A program made the position numbers and the translations under genes. Shown piece by piece: positions 1 to 7,079 of a stretch of DNA of 15,857 bases (position 1 is its first letter; each line of letters begins with the position of its first letter). The notes beneath the pieces were generated by a model. It searched no databases. It saw only the letters and a list, made by a program, of their open reading frames with translations, and was not told where the DNA came from. The DNA is from Cyanobacteriota bacterium. GTDB taxonomy: Bacteria; Cyanobacteriota; Cyanobacteriia; PCC-6307; Cyanobiaceae. Location: contig CANHSW010000017.1 in NCBI GenBank assembly GCA_947463165.1, forward strand, positions 1-15,857, in the 5' to 3' direction.

Positions 1-531
1 GGCGACGCGACCGAGCGCACCAGCTTGATATAGCGCTAAATTGCCGAGATAGGTGGAACGCACAGCGATAATTTCCGCCTGTGCCTGGTTTAGATTCTCA
101 CGGGCCTGCCGGATTTCCTGGGGACGATTGCCCAGCTGCAATTTTCTCAGATTAGCCGTCGCCGCCGACAGTTTACCCACCGCGCTCAGGTAAAGACCTC
201 TCAAATTACTGTCATCCATGCGAGCTAGGCTCTGGCCAGCCGTCACCCGATCACCCTGATCTACGGAGATGCTGATGATGCGCCCTGGCTGCTTGGGGCT
301 TACATTCACTGGCGTAATCGGCCGAATCGAGCCGGATGCGGTCACCATTACGATCACATCCTGGCGGGTCACGATGGCGGTCTGGGAGTCGAGATTTTGC
401 CGCCGCTGGTTATGGCGGGCCTGCTGCCACAAAAAGATCCAGCCGCCCACAACACTCACCAGCACCAACCCAACGGCCCAAGCTCGGGGACCAAATCGGA
501 AGCCTGGCTTACTTGGATCCTGAACAGACAC
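1..531 (-). CDS. HlyD/DevB-type membrane-fusion (periplasmic adaptor) protein, N-terminal part
   Basis: Partial gene; 177 codons are visible and the C-terminus lies beyond the left edge. Residues 17-36 form one hydrophobic inner-membrane anchor (AVGLVLVSVVGGWIFLW) after a short cytoplasmic tail. Residues 62-108 match the lipoyl-like hairpin of adaptor proteins (TASGSIRP, then GRIISISVDQGDRVTAGQ, then LARMDDSNLR). From about 115 a heptad-like helical stretch (KLSAATANLRKLQLG, then EIRQARENLNQAQAEI) fits the alpha-hairpin. In this family the adaptor links an inner-membrane pump (ABC or RND) to an outer-membrane channel; the partner is not in view. The start is the GTG at 531-529, the only usual start codon before in-frame stops at 633-631 and 645-643. 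No clear Shine-Dalgarno is seen and the 15-bp repeat array begins only 11 bp upstream. Family call is firm; the transported substrate is unknown. Confidence 0.85.
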   Translation of the reverse strand, partial: MSVQDPSKPGFRFGPRAWAVGLVLVSVVGGWIFLWQQARHNQRRQNLDSQTAIVTRQDVIVMVTASGSIRPITPVNVSPKQPGRIISISVDQGDRVTAGQSLARMDDSNLRGLYLSAVGKLSAATANLRKLQLGNRPQEIRQARENLNQAQAEIIAVRSTYLGNLALYQAGALGRVA

Positions 532-541
532 TCGGGTTGGC

Positions 542-811
542 GAGATTAGAGACGATGAGATTAGAGACGATGAGATTAGATACGATGAGATTAGATACAG
601 TGAGATTAGATACAGCGAGATTAGATACGGTTAAATTATGGATCATGAGGCTAGAGGCGGGCAGATTAGGGATCACGAGGCCAGGGGTGATGAGACTAAT
701 GATAGCGAGATTAGGCGCGGCGAGACCGAGAATTACGAGACTATTTGCAGTGAGACTAGGGATAGTGAGACTAGGGATAGGGAGACTAGGGATAGGGAGA
801 CTAGGAGTTGA
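542..811. repeat. 18-unit degenerate 15-bp tandem repeat
   Basis: Eighteen consecutive 15-bp units fill 542-811 with no insertion or deletion. Left units read GAGATTAGAGACGAT or GAGATTAGATACAGT, right units GAGACTAGGGATAGG, and middle units (632-751) have diverged. The first seven bases (GAGAYTA) are nearly invariant while the last seven vary. Because 15 is a multiple of three, the array stays open on both strands: + reads RLDTM-like pentapeptides, - reads SNLIV-like pentapeptides (TTG at 820 to the stop at 509). It sits immediately upstream of the membrane-fusion gene. It could be a minisatellite, an array of binding sites or a coding repeat; the sequence alone does not decide. Confidence 0.9.
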
Positions 812-1244
812 CAGAAACAATTCAGCCGGCTGGTGAGTTGCCTAAGCCAAGCCCATTCATTACTCACACATGCTAGCCATTCACGGCCAGGACGGCACTC
901 AGTGAACTTGCCCCCGTACAGCCGTTGACATAAATTTGATTCGCGATTGCATCTGTAGACCAGCGTCATGTGGTGCTGTTGGTACAGATAGTGGCGGATC
1001 TGCTACTGAACCAGAGCTTCTGCTTCGATCGCAGCAAGAGCGCCTTGCCCCTGGGACACTGCCTGAGGCACTGCCTGATGGTGGGGCGCGAGCTTTGCGC
1101 GGCTCGACCAGGCCTGCCGTCCAAGCGTAATTAATTATGCCGTAACCAAGTAAACATCGATGAAGTCACCCCCAGATTGCACAGCATATTTTGACGGACA
1201 AAAATTATCAAGACTTTACACCACGCATTCAGTCGAAGCCAATG
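812..1244. other. Stretch without a confident gene; short possible gene remnants
   Basis: No convincing full gene here. Two overlapping short frames look somewhat protein-like. On the + strand, 970-1134 (GTG start, 54 aa) includes VVLLVQIVADLLLNQSFCFD. On the - strand, 1134-1003 has no good start codon and ends AVSQGQGALAAIEAEALVQ then TAG, which resembles the tail of a decayed enzyme. Part of the resemblance comes from a short internal duplication (CAGGCAGTGYC twice near 1060-1080). 1135-1244 is AT-rich and lies just past the 3' end of the sulfotransferase genes; I see no clear terminator hairpin. Confidence 0.3.
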
Positions 1245-2255
1245 CTAGACTAAGGTTTCAATAATTGCGCGATAAGTACTATGCCAGTCTGGATTATAGC
1301 CATCAGCGGGTTTAGTGGTAACCGGTGAGTTGCCAGTTGCAATGCCGATCTGTTGATCAAGCGGCAAATAGCCATTAACTATCTCCACAATCGGTTCATT
1401 ATTTAAGATGAATTTTTGCATACTTTCATCGTCCACGAAGTAAGTGCGACTGGCGTCCTTGGGCGATGGTGTCTGAATCAGCTTATTGCCGATACGCTTG
1501 CATAGTTCAGATCCGTTTTCGCATTGCAAGAGACTCTCTAGGGCCTCCTGCTCATTTCTTGTCAGCGAACGATTGCGCTGACTAGTCTTGGGGATTTTGT
1601 AAATGCTTCCAGTTACAGCAGTAAAAAAGTTGTCCAGGAGGTTGCTCTTCACCACATCGTAGCTGCGTACATCGAGGCTTTGCCTGCCAAATACGTTTGA
1701 GAAAGTTGACAGTGTTGCGCCAAAAGGGACACGGGCAGTTGCGATATAGTCCCTGAGCGCAGTTGGGAGATCTTTATTAGGATACGCCGAAAACCCCGTC
1801 TTCAGATGTTGAAGGTACTCTGAGATTGAATAGTCGAGAGCAGTTCTTGCGTAAAAGATTGCTTTTATTTGAAAGCCGTGTCGAGCTGCTAGCCCCTTGA
1901 ATGCCTGAAGTTGTGTTTCGCGCGCAAATTGGAGTGCCTCGCTCGAGAAGAGAAGATTTAATCCTTCATTCTGAGCTTTTTCAAATTCTATTTCCAACCA
2001 CTGCCAAGTTTCCTGCTCGCCAAGTGGTATAGAATTTTTAAAGCTAGGATTCAGAAGTTTGGCCAGAGAAAAAGAATATCCGCTGCCAACCCTTGGCCTA
2101 AATTCAAATTCCGAAGATACAGCAGGATCAAGGGGAGCACGCAATCCCGACTCTTCAAGATTGCGGCGCATAAGTGGAATGGCTGCCTGAATAGCGGTGG
2201 TCCCAGTCTTTCCGGCTCCAATATGAAGAAAAATGGTTTTTACTGAATCATTCAT
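1245..2255 (-). CDS. Sulfotransferase-like protein (P-loop KTGTT type)
   Basis: Product of 336 aa, probably transferring sulfate from PAPS to a carbohydrate or surface glycan. The N-terminus carries HIGAGKTGTTAIQ (residues 11-23), a form of the 5'-phosphosulfate-binding loop in which K-T-G-T-T replaces R-S-G-T-S. LLFSSEAL (101-108) and FYARTALDYSISEY (134-147, with R137 and S143/S145 as the likely 3'-phosphate contacts) fit the same fold. The start is the ATG at 2255; the frame extends to 2306, but that would overlap the upstream gene, and the P-loop lies at the expected distance from 2255. It follows the other sulfotransferase by 13 bp on the same strand, so they are probably cotranscribed. 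Composition is much AT-richer than the genes to the right, suggesting transfer. Acceptor substrate unknown. Confidence 0.75.
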   Translation of the reverse strand: MNDSVKTIFLHIGAGKTGTTAIQAAIPLMRRNLEESGLRAPLDPAVSSEFEFRPRVGSGYSFSLAKLLNPSFKNSIPLGEQETWQWLEIEFEKAQNEGLNLLFSSEALQFARETQLQAFKGLAARHGFQIKAIFYARTALDYSISEYLQHLKTGFSAYPNKDLPTALRDYIATARVPFGATLSTFSNVFGRQSLDVRSYDVVKSNLLDNFFTAVTGSIYKIPKTSQRNRSLTRNEQEALESLLQCENGSELCKRIGNKLIQTPSPKDASRTYFVDDESMQKFILNNEPIVEIVNGYLPLDQQIGIATGNSPVTTKPADGYNPDWHSTYRAIIETLV

Positions 2256-2268
2256 AGTGAAATTATTT

Positions 2269-3042
2269 TTACAGAGATATATCCCATCGTGAGCAGGTGG
2301 CTGCACAGATGGATCGGAATTGTTCAGCTTCCGTAGGTGTTATGGCCAGCTGACTGAGTGTTTTATATGTGGGCTTATTGATTGCTTCAGTAAGCACATC
2401 CTCCCGTGAGCTATTGCAGAGGGCGATGCCCTCTGGGATCGTGCTTTCTGGCAGTCCTAGAAATCGAAACAGCTTGGTGACAGTGGTGCTGGGATCCGCT
2501 CGTAGTTCCAGCTGTGACAGCACGTGCAGGTCGGCGGCGAAGGGAGATGCAGCCATCTTTTCAATTCCCGCCATCGCCGCAACCCACCCCTCTGCCAGCT
2601 CAAGGGAATTCGTTTTGCTTCCCTCACCGCCAAGTCCGCCAAACTTCAGTACAGCGGATTCAAAGACCTCCACTGGGCTGCGCACACAGGCCACGAATAC
2701 GGCATTGGGAAACACTTCCTTTACCACACCCCAGCCATGACAAGCCACAGCGCCAGGGGTTTTGTCGATAAACTGTTCACTGCCATAGGCGTCAAGGTAG
2801 AAATCGCGAAAGAACTTGGTGTTAAGATCCTTGAGCGCCTGCATATCCAGCTGCTTCACCAGTTCCTTGCCCGTAAAATCCGTACGGCGTCGGTAGAGAT
2901 TAATCCGATGATGTACCTCCTGCAGCAAGGTTAGCGTATGGGATTCACCATGAGATTTGTATCCGGTGAATTGGGAGATCAGCTTGCCAACAAAGGACGT
3001 GCCCGATCGCGGAAAACCAATGATGAAAACAGGGGCTCTCAT
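2269..3042 (-). CDS. PAPS-dependent sulfotransferase family protein
   Basis: Product of 257 aa with a canonical sulfotransferase layout. VFIIGFPRSGTSFVGKL at the N-terminus is the 5'-phosphosulfate loop (GFPRSGTS, residues 9-16). FIDKTPG (91-97) is the conserved DKTP segment. FVACVRSPVEVFESAV (116-131) is the 3'-phosphate-binding motif, with R121 and S129. The C-terminal part (FRFLGLPES) matches the usual final helix region. No signal peptide or membrane segment is seen, so it should act in the cytoplasm on a lipid-linked or nucleotide-linked acceptor before export. It is the first gene of a two-gene unit with the other sulfotransferase. The start is ATG at 3042, with the P-loop eight residues in as expected; no strong Shine-Dalgarno. 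AT-rich relative to the helicase region. Confidence 0.85.
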   Translation of the reverse strand: MRAPVFIIGFPRSGTSFVGKLISQFTGYKSHGESHTLTLLQEVHHRINLYRRRTDFTGKELVKQLDMQALKDLNTKFFRDFYLDAYGSEQFIDKTPGAVACHGWGVVKEVFPNAVFVACVRSPVEVFESAVLKFGGLGGEGSKTNSLELAEGWVAAMAGIEKMAASPFAADLHVLSQLELRADPSTTVTKLFRFLGLPESTIPEGIALCNSSREDVLTEAINKPTYKTLSQLAITPTEAEQFRSICAATCSRWDISL

Positions 3043-3542
3043 GATAATAAACTTTGCGTTGTTGGGTTAATCCTATGCATTCAATGGGTTGTCACTGCCC
3101 CCAAGCAAATCCACCCCTGATCGCTGCTGGCAGAACGCTCATGGAGGTGTCGGTTGTGCTGAGCGGTGAGGGATCCGGCAGCCAGGCAGGCATCACCCCG
3201 CCGCGCTGATGGGCGATCCAGGCCTGCGCCAAGAACTGCCAGCCATGCAGGCCCTTTGGCCTGATGTTGGTGGTGACCCAAAAAGGGGGCTTGAGGCAGA
3301 TGGCGCCACCGCCAGACTGGTCTACCTGGCTGTTGGCCGGCCAATCCCTGTTGCTCGGCAAATCCCTGATCTAGCCCTGAATCACCGACTGGCTCGGGGG
3401 CCTTACTCCTGGGGATAAGACTACGCCTACAGGGTGGTTGTTACTGGGCTCGCCCCCCTGGACCCCCAGGCAGGTCCACAGGCCATCGGTGACTTGTGGC
3501 AACGGCCGGCAGCTGCCCAGCCTTTTGGCCCATGGGGTTTGC
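3043..3542. other. Non-coding or decayed stretch right of the sulfotransferase genes
   Basis: Composition changes here from AT-rich (to about 3090) to GC-rich. The longest frame worth mention is - strand 3361-3092 (89 aa), with a stretch FWVTTNIRPKGLHGWQFLAQ that looks protein-like but matches no family I recognise. It may be a fragment of a lost gene. The promoter of the sulfotransferase pair should lie within 3043-3100, but no clear -35/-10 pair stands out. Confidence 0.35.
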
Positions 3543-3821
3543 TCAGCGCGCTGGCAACCCCAGATCCAGCAGCAGTTGCGGCAAGGCCTCGAATGACTGC
3601 CGGATCGGCCGCCAGGATCGCCGCAAGCTTGGCCCGTCGATCGTGGCGTCCTGGCACTGCTGCCACTGGGCAAACAGCTGTTGCTGCAGGTCCAGCGGCT
3701 CAATCGCTGCGGCAGCCGAGCGACCTAGGCCCTCGGCTGCTGGCGGGCGGGCCTATAGCGCTGCCGCCATCGGTTGTGCGATCGCTTGTGTCAGGTCTGT
3801 GCACAAGCGCTGGCGGATCAT
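3543..3821 (-). pseudogene. Small conserved-looking ORF interrupted by an in-frame TAG
   Basis: Read from ATG at 3821 the frame gives MIRQRLCTDLTQAIAQPM then AAAL, an amber codon at 3755-3753, and continues in the same frame for 69 codons to TGA at 3545-3543. The second part has convincing protein character: an Ala-rich linker, then IEPLDLQQQLFAQWQQCQ, PSLRRSWRPIRQSFEALP and QLLLDLGLPAR, with regular amphipathic leucines. It has no start codon of its own after the TAG. Without the TAG it would be a 92-aa, probably helical, soluble protein. I do not recognise the family. Composition matches the surrounding core genome. It could be a recent pseudogene, a read-through product, or the result of one sequencing error. 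It is divergent from the helicase gene, 88 bp away. Confidence 0.5.
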
Positions 3822-3909
3822 CGACGCTTCCCCAGACGCCCAGCGACAGAGCTCCCATCAATTGGCCATCAACAGGGGTTTAGGCGGCTTTCCCCCCTAG
3901 GATCAAACG

Positions 3910-6864
3910 ATGCCCAGCAGCAGCACCGATGGCCCCGCCGCCGACACCACGGTGCCGCCGCTGCAGCAGCTCTTTCCATTTCCGCTCGACCCCTTCCAGC
4001 TAGAGGCGATCGATGCCTTGAACCAGGGCCATTCGGTGGTGGTGAGCGCCCCCACCGGCTCTGGCAAAACGCTGGTGGGCGAATACGCCATCTATCGCGC
4101 CCTGGCCCATGGGCGCAAAGTGTTCTACACCACGCCGCTAAAGGCCCTCTCCAACCAAAAACTGCGGGATTTTCGCCAGCAATTCGGCGCAGATCAGGTG
4201 GGCCTACTCACCGGTGACCTCAGCTTCAACCGCGAGGCGCCAATCGTGGTAATGACCACCGAGATCTTCCGCAATATGCTCTATATAGAAATAGATAACC
4301 GCGAAGACGATCCGCTAGAAGATGTAGAAGCAGTGGTGCTTGATGAGTGCCACTATATGAATGATTCCCAGCGGGGTACGGTATGGGAAGAATCAATCAT
4401 TCACTGCCCGCCAGCGGTGCAGCTGGTGGCCCTATCGGCCACGGTGGCCAATGCCGGCCAACTAACCGACTGGATCCACAGCGTTCACGGCCCCACCAAT
4501 TTGGTGCTCAGCGACTACCGACCGGTGCCGCTGCAGTTCAGTTTTTGCAGCGCCAAAGGCCTACATCCCCTGCTCAACGACGCTGGCACGGCTCTACATC
4601 CCAACTGCAAAGTTTGGCGCCCCCCCAAGGGCAGCCGCCGCAAAGGCCCGAACAAATCGCCTAAACCGCCCCAGCCGGAAGCGCCGCCGCTGCCCTTTGT
4701 GGTGGCCCAGATGGCGGAGCGACAGATGCTGCCGGCCATCTACTTCATCTTCAGCCGCCGGGGCTGCGATAAGGGGGTGCGCGACATGGGCAAGGCCTGC
4801 CTGGTGACGCCGGCCGAACAGACGCGTATCCGCAGCCGGCTTGATGCCTTTGCCGCCGCCACCCCGGAAGCGGTGCGGGAAGGCCATGCCGAGCCATTGC
4901 AGCGGGGCATTGCCTCCCACCACGCCGGCGTACTGCCGGCCTGGAAAGAACTGATAGAAGAGCTATTCCAACAGGGCCTTATCAAGGTGGTATTCGCCAC
5001 CGAAACCCTGGCGGCCGGCATCAACATGCCCGCCCGCAGCACTGTGATATCGGCCCTGTCCAAGCGCACCGAACGGGGCCATCGCCCCCTGATGGCCAGT
5101 GAATTTCTGCAGATGGCCGGGCGCGCCGGGCGCCGGGGTCTCGATTCCCAGGGCTATGTCGTAACCGTGCAGAGCCGCTTTGAGGGGGTGCGGGAGGCCG
5201 GCGAATTGGCCACCAGCCCCTCCGATCCCCTGGTGAGTCAGTTCACCCCCAGTTACGGGATGGTGCTCAACCTGCTGCAGCGCTACGACCTGGTCAAGGC
5301 CCGGGAGCTGGTGGAGCGCAGCTTCGGGCGCTATCTGGCCACCCTGGATCTGGCCGACGACAAGGCCCGCATCGCCGAGCTGGAGGAGCAGCTCAACCGC
5401 CTGGAGGACGGCTCAGAAGACGTGCCCTGGGAAGACTTCGAGGCCTACGAAAACAAGCGCGCCCGGCTGCGGGAGGAGCGGCGCCTGCTGCGGATTTTGC
5501 AGTCCCAGGCGGAGGAAACCCTGGCCCACGAACTCACCCTGGCGCTGCAGTTCGCCAGCGAGGGCAGCCTGGTGAGCCTCAAGGCACCCCAGCTCAAGAG
5601 CCAGATAACTCCGGCGGTGATCGTGGCCAAGGTGAAGGGGCCAGGCCAGTTCCCCCTGCTGCTCTGCCTCACCGACGACAACCTCTGGGTGCTATTGCCC
5701 TGCAGCGCCGTAGTCAGCCTGCACGCCGAGCTCAGCTGCCTGCAGGTGGGCGCCATCTCCAAGCCAGACCTGCAGCGGCTGGGGGAGCTGCGCCACGGCG
5801 ATCAGCTCAGCGGCGGCCTGGCCCTTGCCGTTGCCTCCATGGCGCGCCGCCACGACATGCACACCCCCCAATACGACCTGGCCGGCGAGGTGTTGACCCA
5901 GGGCCAATTGGTGCAGCAACTGGAGCAGGAACTGGAGTTACATCCCGCCCATCGCTGGGGCGATCGCAAGCAATTGCAAAAACATCGCCGGCGGCGGGAG
6001 GAGTTGGAACAGGAGATTGAGGAGCACCAGCGGCTGCTCCACTTCCGTTCCAACCGCCATTGGGATACCTTCCTGGCGCTTATTGACGTGCTGCGCCACT
6101 TCGGGGCCCTAGCCGGGGAAGACGGCCTGCAACCCACGGAGGTGGGCCGCACCGTGGCCGCCCTGCGCGGCGACAACGAACTGTGGCTCGGGCTGGCCTT
6201 GATCAGCGGTTACCTCGATGAACTGAATCCAGCCGAACTGGCGGCGGTGCTGGAGGCGATCTCCACCGAGGTGAACCGCCCCGATCTCTGGTGTGCCTTC
6301 CCGCCGCCACCGCTGGTGGAGGAGGCCCTGCACGATCTGCGAGGGCTGCGGCGCGAACTTGGCCGCCAACAGGAACAGGCCCGCGTCAACTTCCCGATCT
6401 GGTGGGAGCCAGAGCTCACAGGGCTGGTGCACGCCTGGGCCGCCGGTGCCAGCTGGAATGAGGTGATCACCAGCAGCTCCCTGGATGAGGGCGATGTGGT
6501 GCGGGTGCTGCGCCGCACAGTAGACCTGCTCAGCCAAGTGCCCTACTGCGAGCTGGTGAGCGAGCAATTGCGCCGCAATGCCCGCTTGGCCCTGAAGGCG
6601 ATCAATCGCTTCCCGGTATGCGAAGTGGAGGATCTAGTGGCGGCAGCAACTCAACCTCCAGCCACCGAACGTCCCATCGCCCCCGTAACCGCCAGTGATG
6701 TGGCCGCTAGCAATGTCGATTCGGTGTCAGCAGCAGCGGCTGCTTCAGCCAGCTCAGGAGCAGCGGCTGCATCTACCAACTCAAGAGTCAATGCCGATGT
6801 CAACCACAACTCCCCCGAGTCCCCAGGCCACGACAGCCCCGCAACCGAGACCAGGCTCCCTTGA
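3910..6864 (+). CDS. Ski2/Mtr4-like superfamily 2 RNA helicase
   Basis: Product of 984 aa, an ATP-dependent RNA helicase of the cyanobacterial Ski2/Mtr4-like group, expected to unwind structured RNA for turnover or maturation. Motifs in order: Walker A APTGSGKT (47-54), TTPLKALSNQK (74-84), DECH (145-148), LSATVAN (175-181), SHHAGVLP (336-343), FATETLAAGINMPAR (362-376), and motif VI QMAGRAGRRG (401-410). The middle (about 470-540) is charged and coiled-coil-like. The end (about 760-912) fits the C-terminal helical (DSHCT-like) domain. Residues 913-984 are an odd low-complexity tail rich in Ala, Ser, Thr and Pro (DSVSAAAAASASSGAAAAS). The start at 3910 has AGGA eight bases upstream. It stands alone between decayed sequence and the amt regulatory region. 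Confidence 0.93.
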   Translation: MPSSSTDGPAADTTVPPLQQLFPFPLDPFQLEAIDALNQGHSVVVSAPTGSGKTLVGEYAIYRALAHGRKVFYTTPLKALSNQKLRDFRQQFGADQVGLLTGDLSFNREAPIVVMTTEIFRNMLYIEIDNREDDPLEDVEAVVLDECHYMNDSQRGTVWEESIIHCPPAVQLVALSATVANAGQLTDWIHSVHGPTNLVLSDYRPVPLQFSFCSAKGLHPLLNDAGTALHPNCKVWRPPKGSRRKGPNKSPKPPQPEAPPLPFVVAQMAERQMLPAIYFIFSRRGCDKGVRDMGKACLVTPAEQTRIRSRLDAFAAATPEAVREGHAEPLQRGIASHHAGVLPAWKELIEELFQQGLIKVVFATETLAAGINMPARSTVISALSKRTERGHRPLMASEFLQMAGRAGRRGLDSQGYVVTVQSRFEGVREAGELATSPSDPLVSQFTPSYGMVLNLLQRYDLVKARELVERSFGRYLATLDLADDKARIAELEEQLNRLEDGSEDVPWEDFEAYENKRARLREERRLLRILQSQAEETLAHELTLALQFASEGSLVSLKAPQLKSQITPAVIVAKVKGPGQFPLLLCLTDDNLWVLLPCSAVVSLHAELSCLQVGAISKPDLQRLGELRHGDQLSGGLALAVASMARRHDMHTPQYDLAGEVLTQGQLVQQLEQELELHPAHRWGDRKQLQKHRRRREELEQEIEEHQRLLHFRSNRHWDTFLALIDVLRHFGALAGEDGLQPTEVGRTVAALRGDNELWLGLALISGYLDELNPAELAAVLEAISTEVNRPDLWCAFPPPPLVEEALHDLRGLRRELGRQQEQARVNFPIWWEPELTGLVHAWAAGASWNEVITSSSLDEGDVVRVLRRTVDLLSQVPYCELVSEQLRRNARLALKAINRFPVCEVEDLVAAATQPPATERPIAPVTASDVAASNVDSVSAAAAASASSGAAAASTNSRVNADVNHNSPESPGHDSPATETRLP

Positions 6865-7032
6865 ACTCAGCGCCATTGACCTCTGCGCCCTAGGCCTCCG
6901 CTAACGCCAAGCCCCCAACCGGGCGCCTCCAAAGCGCTGACCCAGACGACAACAAAACGCAGGGCGAAGCATCCAGCCAAGCTCCCGCAGGCAACGGCGG
7001 GCATTGAGGCGTCCCTTCAGCAAAAGCAACCC

Positions 7033-7046
7033 GTAACAATTGCTAC
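7033..7046 (+). promoter_or_regulatory. NtcA-binding site 1 upstream of amt
   Basis: GTAACAATTGCTAC is a perfect match to GTAN8TAC, the site of NtcA, the cyanobacterial nitrogen regulator. Its centre is at 7039.5. Class II NtcA promoters start about 41 bp past the box centre, which predicts a transcript start near 7081, right at the annotated amt ATG. The -10 region is not a good TAN3T; GCTACT at 7072-7077 is the nearest candidate. Confidence 0.8.
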
Positions 7047-7062
7047 CGAGCCAGGCTTTTTA

Positions 7063-7076
7063 GTAGCAATCGCTAC
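7063..7076 (+). promoter_or_regulatory. NtcA-binding site 2 upstream of amt
   Basis: GTAGCAATCGCTAC is a second perfect GTAN8TAC, exactly 30 bp after the first and sharing most of its spacer. It ends three bases before the ATG at 7080. It may be a second activator site, or a site that hinders polymerase started from the first box. Its position argues that the start codon needs checking. Confidence 0.75.
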
Positions 7077-7079
7077 TCA

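Noticed and set aside
542-811. CRISPR array
   Set aside because: Units are 15 bp with no separate repeat and spacer of CRISPR size, and no cas gene is nearby.
336-836. 166-aa + strand frame reading through the 15-bp array
   Set aside because: Its first third is antisense to the membrane-fusion gene, and the rest stays open simply because the period is 15. Kept only as part of the repeat discussion.
3076-3090. TCAATGGGTT near the sulfotransferase start matches one arm of the terminator at 15764-15797
   Set aside because: Ten bases only, with no inverted partner near 3080; most likely chance.
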